Assembly (NCBI GenBank): GCA_032622095.1
Contig: CP136064.1
Coordinates: 279,585,614-279,649,613, forward strand
From: Siphonodentalium dalli
Lineage: Eukaryota > Mollusca > Scaphopoda > Gadilida > Siphonodentaliidae
Direction: 5' to 3'
Length of the DNA: 64,000 nt
Part shown: piece after piece, positions 1-12,655 of the stretch
How positions within the stretch are numbered: position 1 is the stretch's first letter
How the letters are laid out: every line of letters begins with the position of its first letter
Program-made: the position numbers and the translations under genes
The notes under the pieces: generated by a model
Told to the model about the DNA's origin: nothing
What the model saw: only the letters and a program-made list of their open reading frames with translations
The model's database searches: none

Positions 1-140
1 AAGTGGTCTCATACATGTATCAATGTGACGTCAGATTCATTACCATCGAAGTCGTCCCATACATGTATCAATGTGACGGTAGAGTCGTTACCATCGAAGT
101 CGTCCCATACATGTATCAATGTGACGTCGGAGTCGTTGTC
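1..140. repeat. 48 bp tandem repeat, about 3 copies
   Basis: The block starting ATACATGTATCAATGTGACG recurs at 11, 59 and 107, an exact 48 bp period. Because 48 is divisible by three, open frames run through it, but the peptide is only the repeat translated. The array probably continues left of the window. Confidence 0.9.
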
Positions 141-629
141 AGTGTTATCTCAAGAGTTATGGTGGTAAACAACCTGTGTATGCGATTTCTCTGAAATGAA
201 AATAATTTTGGTATTTAATATATCTGGAGATGATGAAATTGTGAAATCTATATATCGTTCATATCAAACTCCATACAGCGCCCTCTACGCTATCGCTGCG
301 ATATATCACTGCCACAATGAGTGTACTTTGCAGACGATAAATCTATTTTTACATATCGTCGCGGAACTGTATTTACTACTATTTAGTCACCTATTATATT
401 GTTTTGACCACCAAATTTTTTTTAAAGTTTGCAATAATGGTAATTATTTCGGTATCGATAAGAACAATATGAACTGAGCCAGACATAGACAATTTTAATC
501 CTAAAATATAAGAACTAAAAACACGTAATAATTCCTTACCAATTAATGTCATTATGGCAGTGGTATCTCAGCGGAGCGATGGGAGATAACTCTGCCTGGA
601 GTTTGCGTTCATATGCAAATCCCAAGCTT
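141..629. other. non-coding, nothing recognised
   Basis: One open frame of about 93 codons (196-477) lies here. Its product is hydrophobic and low in complexity and resembles no family I know. I see no repeat or RNA gene. Confidence 0.5.
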
Positions 630-716
630 CACGAAGCCTTAATTAGTATGTGTGTCATCACGAAGCCTTAATTAGTATGTGTGTCATCACGAAGCCTTAA
701 TTAGTATGTGTGTCAT
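630..716. repeat. 29 bp tandem repeat, 3 copies
   Basis: The unit beginning CACGAAGCCTTAATTAG starts at 630, 659 and 688, and the copies are essentially identical. This implies recent expansion. Confidence 0.95.
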
Positions 717-983
717 TTTGAATACAGCGAACGGTACATTTGCAAATAGAACCAACTCGACTCAAAGATAATCTAACGAATTCTCATTCAAGGTATGTCA
801 CTTGACCCGTGTCATAATATCCTCCTTCATATCTCATGTTTTTTGTTCTCGTAATGGTGCAAGCTATAATCACAGTACTACGATGGATGTAATCAGTGCC
901 CAATCGAATGTCAAGATGCAGAAAGCCAAACGGAAAATAGCGTATTGATTTAAACAGTCTATTCTATGTGTTATTTTGTATAT

Positions 984-1434
984 GAGTGCCTTGACGAACC
1001 ATATCTTATCTAAGTGCCTTGACAAAGCCTATCTTATCTAAGTGTTATGGCGAAGCTTATCTTGTCTAAGTGCCTTCAAAAACTTATCTTATCCAAATGC
1101 CTTGGCGAATCATATCTTATCTAAGTGCATTGACGATTCATATCTGATCTAAATGCATTGACGAATCATATCTTATCTAAGGGCATTGACGAATCCTATC
1201 TTATCTAAGTGCATTGACGAATCATATCTTATCTAAATGCATTGACGAAGCATAATTATCTTATCTCAGTGCTTTGACGAAGCTTGTCTTATCCCAAGTG
1301 CCTTTACGAATCATATATTATCTCAGTGTATTGATGAATCATATCTTATCTAAGTGCCTTAACGATGCATATATATCTCATCTAAGTGCCTTAACGGAGC
1401 ATATCTCATCTCAGTGCCTTGGCTAAGCATATTT
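984..1434. repeat. 28 bp tandem repeat, about 16 diverged copies
   Basis: Units of the type ATCTTATCTAAGTGCCTTGA recur every 28 bp (for example GTGCCTTGA at 986 and 1014). Substitutions and short indels make it an older minisatellite than its neighbour. Confidence 0.9.
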
Positions 1435-2962
1435 TGTGCAACATTTCATCTTGTAATTCCTGACAATTCTTCTGGCATTCTGGACATGCTGTGCTTTTGA
1501 ACTTTAGATCTTTCATTCTCATTTGACTGGCGAGGTTCCAATTTTGAAATTAAGTTCCATTTTGATGAGCGATTACCAATGCAGTGGTGTTTGATTGTGA
1601 TAGCACACTTAATTTACTAAGCTATGACGCTCAAACATCGCAAACATTAAACAAATTGCTGAACGATTTTGGGATGAAAACAATATCAGATATGCCATTT
1701 CACAAATAAGACCATCATGATTGGTAATGTCGTTCGAAGTATGAAGACAAACACCTTCTATTACAAGTCTTTGTACATTGGGCATGCTACACTGTATCAC
1801 CATGGAAATGACAAATATTGGAGCTCGCCATTCCTGTTTTCACAACACATCGTCATTGTATAATCAGTGGTATCGCCCCAAGCAAATTCCGTCCCACGAA
1901 ATTCAAAAATATGTCCGATGTCCCAACGGCGCGAAACTCGTACATGTATATTTAGAGTTTGGTGTAAAATAATGAGCAGATTATACTATAAAACTCTGTG
2001 CCTGTGGTGGGGAAATAGTATCCAGTAATGCGACAGCTATGTTCCATTTCCAAACGAACTCAGCATTACACTGCGGTTGATTTGAGAAAGCAGTTGAAAT
2101 CTAATCCTATCCTATCTCGACGGTCGTGCAAGATGGCTTGCATGTATATGACGCTGCCATGTATACCATGTTGGGTTTTCCCAGGGCGATTTCCATAAAA
2201 GTCAGCCCAATAACCGAGTTAACATGTTGAATTTTCACGGGGCGATTTCCATTCACCAGGTCGTCATTTTGTTACGATCTTGGTCCGTCATTAATTTTGT
2301 CGTTCATGTATGATATACTGAACTTGTATATATATCATTGATCTTTGTATGTTTACAAATGACTTTAAGTTTTAATTTATTTGTTTGTTATGTGTGCTAG
2401 GATGATGTATATTTTCTGTAGAATTTGATTTCTTTCTTTAATGCTTCAGTCTTTAGGTTTCTTCGTTCCCATTTATAATAGTAAGCAGGGCCACAAACCT
2501 ACGTCACTAATCTAATCTCTAGGTTACAAACTAATTATATAGAGTTACGCTTCTTGAATTTGTGTACGGAAACTCGAGTCAGCATAAAAAAAAATCTGGC
2601 TGCTGATTGATTGATTATTATTGAGGGAAATATCCCTAAGCGGGAACAGAAAAGCATAGCCTACGTAAATATGGCGATCGTGTACGTTTAGATATCCAGG
2701 AAGAGTCTGGTGGGGTCCCGAAGTTATGGAAGGGGTCTGGGTATTTTTATGCTGCTGATTTTTGTGCAGTAAATGGGGTAGTTGTGGAAATGCAAGATTA
2801 TCGTTTGAAAAAATACAGAAAAGGGCGCGTTTGGCGTCACAGACTGGTGCAGCGGATGACGTTCTAAGGGAAAATTGAACACTTGAAGTTCAAACAGGCT
2901 TAACCCATGGCCGGCGGGACTTTTAGTTAACACTGTCGCCTATGGAAAATAATTAGGTGTTT
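1435..2962. other. non-coding, nothing firm
   Basis: AT-rich sequence with only short open frames. Around 2790-2890 the plus strand reads for about 35 residues in a way faintly like the region after a non-LTR reverse transcriptase, too weakly to call. 2475-2520 carries a fragment related to the 49 bp array that follows. Confidence 0.4.
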
Positions 2963-4112
2963 GTAACCTCTAAGTCGTCGCTTCAGACATTCAGAAACAT
3001 ACGTCACTAATGTAATCTCTAAACCGTCGCTTCAGACATTCAGAAAAATACGTCACTAATGTAATCTCTAAGCCGTCGCTTCAGACAATCAGAAACATAC
3101 GTCACTAATGTAATGTCTAAGCCGTAGATTCAGACATTCAGAAACGTATGTCACTAATGTAATATCTAAGCCGTCGCTTCAGACAATCAGAAACATACGT
3201 CACCTAATGTAATCTCTAAGCCGTCGCTTCAGACATTCAGAAACATATGTCACTAATGCAATCTCTAAGCCGTCGCTTCAGACATTCAGAAACATGCGTC
3301 ACTAATGTAATATATAAACCGTCGCTTCAGACATTCAGAAAAATACGTCACTAATGTAATCTCTGAGCCGTCGCTTCAGACATTCAGATATATATGTCAC
3401 TAATGTAATCTCTAAGCCGTCGCTTCAGACATTCAGATACATGCGTCACTAAGTAATATCTAAACCGTCGCTTCAGACATTCAGATACATGCGTCACTAA
3501 TGTAATCTCTGAGCCGTCGCTTCAGACATTCAGATATATATGTCACTAATGTAATCTCTAAGCCGTCGCTTCAGACATTCAGATACATGCGTCACTAAGT
3601 AATATCTAAACCGTCGCTTCAGACATTCAGATACATGCGTCACTAATGTAATCTCTGAGCCGTCGCTTCAGACATTCAGATATATATGTCACTAATGTAA
3701 TCTCTAAGCCGTCGCTTCAGACATTCAGATACATGCGTCACTAAGTAATATCTAAACCGTCGCTTCAAACATTCAGATACATGCGTCACTAATGTAATCT
3801 CTGAGCCGTCGCTTCAGACATTCAGATATATATGTCACTAATGTAATCTCTAAGCCGTCGCTTCAGACATTCAGATACATGCGTCACTAATGTAATCTCT
3901 AAGCCGTCGCTTCAGACAATCAGAAACATACGGCACTATTATAATCTCTAAACCGTCGCTTCAGACATCGATACATACGTCACTAATGTAATCTCTAAAC
4001 CGTCGCTTCAGACATCGATACATACGTCACTAATGTAATCTCTAAACCGTCGCTTCAGACATCGATACATACGTCACTAATGTAACCTCTAAACCGTCGC
4101 TTCAGACATTCG
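2963..4112. repeat. 49 bp satellite array, about 23 copies
   Basis: The core CCGTCGCTTCAGACATTCAG followed by a CGTCACTAATGTAATCTCTA segment repeats at 48-49 bp through the block. Near 3960-4100 a variant with a shorter core (ACATCGATACATACGTC) takes over. A lone diverged unit lies at 7319-7400. Confidence 0.95.
3361..3850. repeat. 146 bp higher-order repeat inside the 49 bp array
   Basis: Three successive monomers of 49, 48 and 49 bp form a block that begins CTCTGAGCCGTCGC at 3361, 3507, 3653 and 3799, exactly 146 bp apart each time. Corresponding monomers match better between blocks than neighbours match within a block, which defines higher-order structure. Confidence 0.9.
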
Positions 4113-4150
4113 GATAGCTGCTATCTGACACATATGCAGTGTATGAGGTA

Positions 4151-4236
4151 GATATATGTGTTATGGTTGGGCCGATATGTGTTATGGTTGGGCCGATATG
4201 TGGTATGGTTGGGCCGATATGTGTTATGGTTGAGCT
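4151..4236. repeat. 21 bp tandem repeat, 4 copies
   Basis: The unit GATATGTGTTATGGTTGGGCC is repeated four times with one to three changes per copy, the first copy carrying a two-base insertion. Confidence 0.9.
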
Positions 4237-4321
4237 AGATATATGTTACAGCCAACTTACAGGAGTTATTGTACTTACGAGTGAAAGGGATTAGGTGCAT
4301 TTTTTTACGAACATCTATTAA

Positions 4322-4717
4322 CCCTTTACCCAACAGAAGGGCCCTGTGCCAATGCATTCTCTTATATATGCGAGTCGACCATAGGTCGCCTCGCATATAT
4401 AAGAGAATGCATTGGCTTAACACATTAAAAATTATAAAATTGTTAAAGAATGTAAGAAATGCATTAAAGAATGTAAGGCCAATTGTTAAAGAATGTAAGG
4501 CCAATGCATTCTCTTATATATGCGAGGCGACCTATGGTCGACTCGCATATATAAGAGAATGCATTGGCACAGGGCATAACTGTAACTATCACAATGTGGT
4601 CAAGGAGCCGGTTCCAATGATATCCATATTTGTATGGTTCTATTGAGACAGACCGAAGATATTTTAGGCTGTTGATGCTTTATTTGGCCGGTTTTGGCCG
4701 GTTTGTTGGGTAAAGGG
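4322..4717. mobile_element. TTAA-flanked paired-hairpin transposon, type A copy 1
   Basis: Flanked by TTAA at 4318-4321 and 4718-4721, with inverted ends CCCTTTACCCAACA and TGTTGGGTAAAGGG. TTAA targets and CCC-starting ends are typical of piggyBac-class non-autonomous elements; that assignment is inference. It holds two 69 nt hairpins at 4348-4416 and 4500-4568, each with 27 bp outer arms beginning GCCAATGCATTCTC. The second is the exact reverse complement of the first. About 145 bp of unique sequence lies between hairpin 2 and the right end, including a repeated GGCCGGTTTT. Open frames across it are only the palindrome translated. Confidence 0.85.
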
Positions 4718-4721
4718 TTAA

Positions 4722-5261
4722 ATGGTTGAGTTGTGTTTGATGTTCAAATTCAGGACACAATCGATACACATTTTCCTTGTAAATTTCAGTTATAAATATG
4801 TATTGTATTGTTTATTAAGCAAACCATAAATCTGTTAATATAAATATAAATTTGTGAATATAAATATACAATAGTTTCCGCCAACATAGTATATTAATAA
4901 CACATACAAAAATATTAGTTGTTATTGAATTTTTGAATGTGCACTGTGGATTTCCGCAACTCATATACTAGTTTATCCCGTCAGACTAACGTTTATACAT
5001 GTTTTTAATAATTTAAAACAAAAAGCGCTTTGGGTTAGAGACTTGATTTGTGACGTAGGTTCCTGGCCCTCGCACGTGTGACGTGAGAATGAATGTTGTT
5101 CGAATATGATAAAAGGAAATTATTTTTATTAAATGAATTAACAAATCACTTGTATCTCGTTATGTGTGAAAAATTCCCTATTATTGTGGGGTTATATCTA
5201 TCATTAGATACACCCGGGGGGGTCACACCCATAGGGTTTGTGACGCTGATTGTTACAATCA
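4722..5261. other. non-coding, nothing recognised
   Basis: AT-rich spacer with no open frame of note and no repeat beyond short AAATATAAAT runs near 4840-4870. Confidence 0.5.
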
Positions 5262-5933
5262 TCAGGTCACATTCGTATTCAGCTTTTCAGACCGGTCAAG
5301 ATTTTACTTCGTATTAATTCGGCGATCACTTTCGTAGTCAGCTTTTCAAATGTTGTACACCACATGATATGCAGTGGATGGCCATTATAAAGTCGACGTC
5401 GGAATAGACGCTAGCATAAAAATGGCGGCACCCGTTGATTCTAGGAATATTATCGGAGTAAGGTCAGGCAAGGTTGCAAGTTTTTTTCCAATTTTGCATT
5501 TGTGCGACATGGATTCAAAGCTTATATCGCACAAGTCTGTTTCAATGTCTTGTTTCTTCCGTCTGCTAAAATTTTTGGAAAAATTAGTCTCATCATATAC
5601 GAGAATTTACACCTTTCGCATAATGAACTTCTACTGTTAAGACTTACGAATAGGGTATAACGTCACAAGAATTTGTGTTCTTTCTAGCATAAATGTCGTG
5701 CTGACATATCCGTAGTAACGGTTTTGAGAAGCCAAGCATGGGCACGAGAGCTGTGCATGCAACCATCGAGTCTACCATAGACTATGACCTAATAACATAG
5801 TTAAGTACAAATAAGCATGGCAAACAGAACTATATCACTTTACTGTGAGTGGTAAGAAGTTTTAACGGCACTATAATTCTGAGAAAAACTATTTACGACT
5901 ACTATAAGGTATTCGTAATTCTTAGATTTGTGG

Positions 5934-6280
5934 TTTCATCATTATATGAAGTCGCTTCGTCATTATATGAGGTTGCTTCATCATTATATGAGGTCGCTTC
6001 ATTATTATATGAGGTGGTTTATCAATTATATTAGGTGGTTACTCCATTATACGATGTGGTTTCGACATCATATATTGTGGTTTCGACATTGTACATGTAT
6101 GTGATTTCGTCATTATATATAACAGATGATTTCGTCATTATACAATGTGGTTTCAACATTATACGATGTGGTTTCGACATTATATGACGTGGTTTCGACA
6201 TTATATGATGTGATTTCGTCATTATATATACGAGATGGATTCGTCATTATACGAGGCTGTTTCACCGTTATATGTATACG
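5934..6280 (+). repeat. 21 bp array, forward arm
   Basis: Units of the type TCATTATATGAGGTCGCTTCA, 21 bp, about 16 copies, with ATATGAGGT drifting to ATACGATGT in the right half. Both strands stay open because 21 is a multiple of three, giving false repeat peptides. Confidence 0.9.
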
Positions 6281-6689
6281 GTATGTGTTTCTGTTGTTGG
6301 AACTTATATAATATATATATGTTGGCCAAGGTCATGCAAAACATCGGCAAGAAATGCCAGAATCGTTGACAAAGGTCGCCATTAATGACGGATAACAGCC
6401 TCGCTTTCATGTAAAGGTGACTGAAAATTACAACCCGGAACAGTCACCCAAAAATATCGGTTGCCATCTCGAGCAATTTTCATATCCATACCGATTGATT
6501 AATTAACAGGATAACATGAGCATTGTTTTTGTAAGAAAATATAAAATGTTTTCGCATCTATAACAGTTTTATACAACATAATTTGAACAATTGAGTGTAA
6601 TTATTAATGTTCAGTGGATGATGGAATGCTTACATTCATCTCACGGTCCGTTTATGTAACAACTTCGTTTCCACTATTTTGGATCAACA

Positions 6690-6885
6690 TATAGTATAAT
6701 GACAAAACCGCATCATATAATAATGAATCAACCTCATATAATGTAGACACGACCTCATGTATTGATGATACGTCATCATATAATGGAAAAAACGACCTAA
6801 TATAAAGGAGAAACCACCTTATATAATAAAGAATCCACCTCATATAATGATGAAACGACATAATATAATGAAATTATGGAGAAAT
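6690..6885 (-). repeat. 21 bp array, inverted arm
   Basis: CCTCATATAATGATGAAACGA-type units are the reverse complement of the array at 5934-6280, with about 9 diverged copies. Confidence 0.85.
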
Positions 6886-7318
6886 CAGGTCATATAATTG
6901 CGACAGAGCAACATAAGACAGCTGCGGCGTTCCATATACTTATCAGTAGTAGTTCATTACGCGAAAAATTTCAATCATGAAAAGTTTACTACGAAAGTGA
7001 TCACCGGCTGCGAATGTGATCGATGCCTTGTGGCAATGATCCCATCATCGGCGTTAGTTTGACGTTGGCGTTCAAGGTCCAATCAATCTGCTCACCGGGA
7101 CAGACAGACAGACATACAGTTGTTTTTTTTAACAACATCTTTGAGGATGAGATATATATAAACTATATACAATGTAAGACATCAAATTATGTGTTACAAA
7201 AGATATATAATAGTAAGCACAAATTCCAAGCATAAACTCGCCAATTGCCATAGTTTATGCTCTATGTATATGGTAAATCATTGCATATTCCTGAGAAATA
7301 AGTGGAGGTACAGACAAA

Positions 7319-7440
7319 TAAGGGCCAGAAATCTACGTCACTGATGTAATATCTAATCCGTCGCGTCAAACGTTAGGATAGCTGTTATCTGAGTTATTGT
7401 ACTTGAGAGTGGGGGGGGGGGGGGGGGGGGTATGTGCATC
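7319..7440. repeat. dispersed copy of the 49 bp unit and its right flank, with a G run
   Basis: ACGTCACTGATGTAATATCT and the following bases match 4080-4320 with substitutions and deletions, including GGATAGCTG and GAGTTATTGTACTT. A G run of about 22 lies at 7409-7430. The match stops where the transposon at 4322 begins, so this is close to an unoccupied version of that site. Confidence 0.7.
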
Positions 7441-8139
7441 TATTATGTTGAGGTGCGTTTAGGCCCCGTCCTGACAAATCGAAATTCTTTGGAAAACAAA
7501 GCTATGTTTACTAATGAATCTCGTTGCTTTGACATTTAACGGACCTCTGATATATGCATGTTTGATATCATCATGCTTGGGAAATGCTGCCCTCTATGTT
7601 CACATTCGCAAAGTTTCCATTTCCAATCCGAAGACATACAAGCAATATAACTCCCGCCCATGATTCTGGACGTAAAGTCCGCTATGGGATGCATGGGACA
7701 ACATCAACCCAACCGATATAACCAACCAAGCTGGTGTTGACGAGAAGAATTGGTATATTCTATTTCAACTTCCGTGTACGTCCTTGATGTTTACTATGGT
7801 CAATGTTACATATATCATAAATACAGAAAACCAACTTAAGAAGCAAATTACTGCAGCATTTTCAGACGAAAGTGTCAATGACAATGTAGCTCAACTTGGA
7901 AAGGGAATAATTTCAAGTTTTACCTTCAATGCATGGAGTGATTAGGAATGCGGAAAGTTTAAATGTCTAAGTAATAGTAGATTATCGTAGATTATCAACA
8001 TGAAGAGATATATATAAAATAAAATCCAAGATGGCCGCTGGTGGCTATGTTTTACAATGAATATAAATCACATTTGATAACTCACATCTAGTAGATCAAT
8101 ATCAAGATCAATATGGAGTTTGTTGACGATCGGATGATG
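7441..8139. other. non-coding, nothing recognised
   Basis: No usable open frame. A single TCCAAGATGGCCGC motif at about 8026 resembles the tandem units at 30870-31505. Confidence 0.45.
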
Positions 8140-9640
8140 GAAGTGGACTGTATAGTGCAGCGGCCAAATCGAAAAAGAGCTCTAGTTTTCGAGATACCCC
8201 TACCCACGGTAGAACAAGTTAAAACTAACTTTATTTAAAGGAGAAATATATACTCTTTACGAAAATGATAGTGAAAAGTAACGGAATTGGTGGTGGCTAT
8301 TCTCAAATTGCCGATGAACGATACCCACCAGTGACTTTTCCCAGAAATTAACGATTTTGGTAAAGTGAGCCCTGCGGCTATGTCCTAAGTTATTTGCACA
8401 CATTGTTGGTGTTAAAATGACTACAGCATACCATATTTGTACCTGATATGCAAGAAGTGTTGGTTAATTTGGATTGTCGTGCCATTTGGAGCCGAAACAT
8501 TTATTTGTTATTGAAAAATCACTCTTTTTCAAAATATTTATATTTTTCGAACATTATCATTCAAACGTATATTGCAATAATATTGAAATATTTAGGTCAT
8601 ATGGTGTAGTAGTTATCTAACAAGCATATAAAGGAAGAAGTTAACAACAACTTTGAACGGTTTGCGCGATATTGGATTTTAGCTACCCCTCCCCCAAACA
8701 CGTTTTTGGTCGAAAAAAATACATATTTTTGATAATGTCATTAGAAACATTTTTGAATTGATCTGAATGGGACCCAATATGAATCTTGTACTGAAAGTGT
8801 TGTCCAGAGATGCCGTTTAATCGATTACAGATGTGTTCAGGCTTTCAGACCCCCAGTTACAACAACAACAATTATTTTATTGATAACAGTTAATTTTGCA
8901 TGCATTAACATCGATGTTAAGTACTAAAACCTTTGTTATAAACAACGTGACTAACTATATAACATATGGCTCAGTAGTTATCTGGACAACACAAGTAGAA
9001 AGAATTTGACAGAAATTGAAAAATAACGGAATAGGTGGTGGCTATTGTCAAATCGACGATGAGCGATACCCTCCAGTGACTTTTTCCAGAAATTAACGAT
9101 TTTGGTAAAGCGAGCCCTGTGGCTATGTCCTAGCCTATTTGCCCACATTGTTGGGGTTAAAATTACTACATCATAACATACTTCTACCTGATATAAAAAA
9201 AAGTGTTGGTTAATTTAGATTTTCCTGTCATTTGGAGCCAAAATATTTATTTTTTGCTGAAAAATAGCACTTTTTCACAAAAATATTATTTTTCGAACAT
9301 TATCATTCAAATGGATATTGTTATAATTCCCAAATATTTAATTCTTATGGTGATGCAGTTATCTGCCAAGCATGTGCAGAAAGAAGTTAACAGAAATTTA
9401 GAACAATTTGCGAAATAATGGAGTTTAGCTACACCTCCCCCAAACACGTTTTTGGTCGAAAAATTACATATTTTTTTTCAGAACTTTACCAAATTTCCCA
9501 ATTGATCATACTGGGACCCAACATAATTCTTTTGCTGAAAATTGAGCCCGGGGACATTGCTTAAGTGATTAAAGACGTGTTCAGGCTTCCAGACCCAAAT
9601 TACAACAACAACGAATTTTATTTGCTATTACATACAATAA
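8140..9640 (+). repeat. left arm of a large inverted repeat, two tandem units
   Basis: Two diverged tandem copies about 746 bp apart (compare GGTGGTGGCTATT near 8290 and 9037, and CCCCCAAACACGTTTTTGGT near 8693 and 9437). The whole arm recurs as reverse complement at 29690-30850. The copies share AATTAACGATTTTGGTAAAG. No protein is encoded. With the opposite arm it brackets the satellite and the Polinton. Confidence 0.85.
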
Positions 9641-10199
9641 GTGTCGCATATCAATCAACCAATCAATAGTTTATTCTCAAAAATCCAATAATGGTATACA
9701 GAGATTACAATAATTGGACAGCTGGAGAACACAGCATGTCCGACGTATAGATGCACAAGTACTCAATTCCCGTTTAAGATTGAAATGCAGTAGTTTGAAC
9801 TATTAAAACGTCCCCTCTCTGTCATTGTGACAAAAGAAAAAGCATATCATTACTTTTTAGTATACAGTGGTTTTTATGTACAGCAACTCAGTCAGCGCGA
9901 AAATATTAAAATAGTTGACGGGGTTCAGACATTTATCTCGAAAACAAAGCGATTTCCATAATGCTGTCATTTGTTAAAACTTCGTGAAAAGCAATGCAAT
10001 CTCACGGTGACGGGCGTATCAATGACGAAAACAACATTATCTGTGTAACATTGCGTCCAATCAGCTCCAACGAAACTATGTGTATATCATTGTATCCAAT
10101 CAGTTCCAACTGGATTACATCCTAATTTTCCCAATACAATCTCCCTCTGGATAGAACTACCACATACTTATATATCGCATAGTTTCGGCCACAATATAT
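9641..10199. other. non-coding spacer
   Basis: AT-rich, with a short duplicated phrase around TCCAATCAG.TCCAAC at 10058-10110. No gene or element recognised. Confidence 0.45.
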
Positions 10200-12164
10200 G
10201 TTGATATTGAATTCATAATCCCTTCAGTACATGATGTGTTCAAGACCTCAAATGGGGTAGGGGTACATACAACAGTGAACATTTGCCAGCCGCTTGTTGT
10301 GGAGTGCCACATGATGCAGACTTTCGGGAACCAACACATATGTATATTCTGATAAAAACTAACCTTTGCTCAAGCCCTCAATTAATATTGGGGTCATATC
10401 ATTTCACCATGTGGTGTCTTCCAAGACTTCAAATAAAGTAGGGGTCCTCAAAATTTTGCCTTTCTTATTTTCCAGTCACCTTTCGTTAAGTGCTCATTCT
10501 TTCTTAACCAAAATCCATCTATTTACATTGTTTACGTCCTTGTACAATTAACTCGCCATTGTCCATACACGCAGTCAGTGATGATATCGTTCCAATCCGT
10601 GGTGTGTTCTAGTCTTCAAATTGGGAAGGGGGTAATACAAACATTGAAAAATCACATTATTTATTTTTCAGTCGCTTTTTGTAAAGTGTCCCTGACTTTC
10701 GGGTATTAACCCATCTATAACAATTGTGTATTTCTTGATAGAATAGCCATTTGTCCATATCGTCGTTTGACCATGAGGGCACATCCATTCAGTTCGTGGT
10801 AGGTTCAATGGTTTACATGGGGTAGGGGTCCCTTAAAATTCGCCTTCATCGTTTGCCATCTGCTTTGTGTAAGGTGCCACGGTGTTCTCGCGAACGGCGG
10901 GCTCGCGAGACCATTGCCATTCGGTCACAATCTTGGGTAATATGGATAGCTTATGCCTTGAGCTAGTGTTGTGTTCAAGACTTCAGATAGGGATGGAGTC
11001 CCCTGAGAGTAAAATGTAGCCCTTTCATTTGCTGACCATTTGTTGTAAAGTGCCATAGGCTATCGGGAACCATCTCATCCATAACAGATTCGTATTGCCA
11101 GATAATAATCCCATTTGTCCGCAACTTCAGTTAACATTGAGAGCATATCATTTTGTTAAGACTTCAAGTTGGATAGTGGGGTCCTCGAGACATAGAAAAT
11201 TCGCCTTCTTGTTTGCCAGCCGCTTTTTGTAAAGTGTTCCAGGATTTCGAGGGAACCAAATCACCCATATATCAATTAATAATTCCATGACAGCAACACT
11301 TTTCGATCACACACTCAGCTAAGTATGAGAGAATATAACTTCAGTTCATGCTCTGATCAAGATATTAAATGGGTTAATGTGGTCCCCCCCCCCCAAAAAA
11401 AACAGTGAGTATTCGCCTTTCTCTTTCATCAACAAGTGTTTGTAAAGTGACCCAGACATTCAAGACCCTGGTATACTATACTCTTTATATAGCGTCCATT
11501 TCTCTACACACGCAGTTAATAATGGGAGCACAGCCTTTCGGTTCATTGTGTGTCCCATGATTGCAAATGGGGCAGTGTGACCTAACACATTACATTTCGT
11601 ATTTGCCAGCCGCCTTTTGTAAAGTGTTCCAGGATTTCGAGAACAAAACCACCCATACAAATTGTAAATAATACATGAGAGCATATAGATTCGGTTCAGT
11701 GTGTGCTAAAGAGTTTAGAAGGGTTATGGGTACCCAAAAACTGAGATTTCGCCTTCTCTCTGCTAGCCACTTATTGTAAAGTGCCCAGACATTGGGAAGC
11801 CAGCCAACACACCCATCGTGCAATGAAGAGGTGTATTTCCTGAATTACATACCATTTGTCCACACCCCAGTTAATATTGAGAACATGTCCATCCATTAGT
11901 GTGTTTAAGACTTTAAATGGGGTAGGGTGCTCAAAGAAAATATTCAGCTTTGGTTTTTGCCAGCCGCCTTTTGTAAAGTACCCTAGGATTTTGGGAACCA
12001 AACTACCCATATAACATGTATATTCCCTGATAGCACTACCTTTCGTTCACACTGTGATTTAATAATAAAAGCATGAATATTCGGCGCATGGTGTGTTCAA
12101 GAGTTTAAATGGGCATATAAAGGGGTCCCACAAAACAAAAAAATATTCGCCTTTGGAGTTTGCC
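10200..12164. repeat. diverged satellite, about 10 units of 150-210 bp
   Basis: A unit containing TGTGTTCAAGACTTCAAAT, then ATTCGCCTT, TTTGCCAGCCGC and TTGTAAAGTG recurs near 10275, 10450, 10655, 10841, 11019, 11202, 11414, 11596, 11750, 11941 and 12147. The array resumes at 29095 beyond the Polinton in the same orientation and phase, so the Polinton landed inside it. Short open frames here are repeat translations. Confidence 0.85.
12159..12164. other. left target-site duplication TTTGCC
   Basis: TTTGCC directly before the element and again directly after it (29089-29094). Six bp duplications are the rule for Polinton/Maverick insertion. In the satellite the unbroken version is TTTGCCAGCCGC. 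Confidence 0.9.
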
Positions 12165-12655
12165 AGTAGTATACAAAATAGGACAACACCAGTCACCACT
12201 TTTCCACTTTATGTAAACCTGATGTTTGTACCAGCACAGGAACAGGAATGTAAATCCCTAATGTGTAAGTTACCATGTTATGTATACTTTATTTTTCTGA
12301 TATTGAGACTAACGCCATTTACTGATGTTGGTAGTATGAAGTAGGTGGGGAGTACATAATGCTAATGTTTGTACAAGGTAAAACAAAATGGTATACAAAT
12401 ACATCAGCGTGAGCGTGTTTACACTTCGGGTGTGTGGCACAGACTGATTCACTTTCAACTTTTAGCATTATATCTTTTCCTTGTTTTATATTGTTCTTAC
12501 AGTGAACAACCTTTACTCTTGTCAAATAATACTTTTGTAAATCGCAGGGGTACGTAACTATACATGTAAGGGGGGGGGGCGGTGGGTGTTTAATATGTGT
12601 GCAAGTAAAATTGGAGGATGGGTCAAATAATACATCACAAGTGACAGCAACCAGT
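12165..12655 (+). repeat. Polinton left terminal inverted repeat
   Basis: The first 68 bases match the right end exactly as reverse complement. Further in, blocks such as AGTATGAAGTAGGTG, GGGAGTACATAATGCTAATG and CAAGTGACAGCAAC still match, with gaps. Perfect at the tip and patchy inside suggests the tips are kept the same by function or replication. Confidence 0.9.

Larger units (their letters stand above)
5262..7022. mobile_element. foldback (FB-like) element with tandem-repeat arms
   Basis: The left segment 5321-5348 (GCGATCACTTTCGTAGT) is inverted at 6977-7006. Inside these, 21 bp repeats run in one direction at 5934-6280 and in the opposite direction at 6690-6885, separated by about 410 bp of unique sequence. 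Long inverted arms built of short tandem repeats are the hallmark of Drosophila Foldback elements. Kinship is not implied, only shared architecture. No transposase is visible. Outer ends are not sharply defined. Confidence 0.65.

Noticed and set aside
2724-2933. Possible reverse-transcriptase remnant
   Set aside because: Only about 35 residues look suggestive on the plus strand, with no catalytic motif and stops on both sides.
2963-4112. CRISPR-like look of the regular 49 bp array
   Set aside because: Units follow each other without unique spacers and there are no cas genes; it is a plain eukaryotic satellite.
4235-4646. Open frames of 89-125 codons with a repeated CQCILLYMR-type peptide
   Set aside because: They are the 69 nt hairpins translated; the same peptide appears wherever the hairpins lie (34.0, 40.0, 44.6, 58.0 kb).
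5849-6311. Repeat proteins on both strands of the 21 bp array
   Set aside because: A 21 bp period leaves all frames open by chance; both strands read equally well, and there is no conserved domain.
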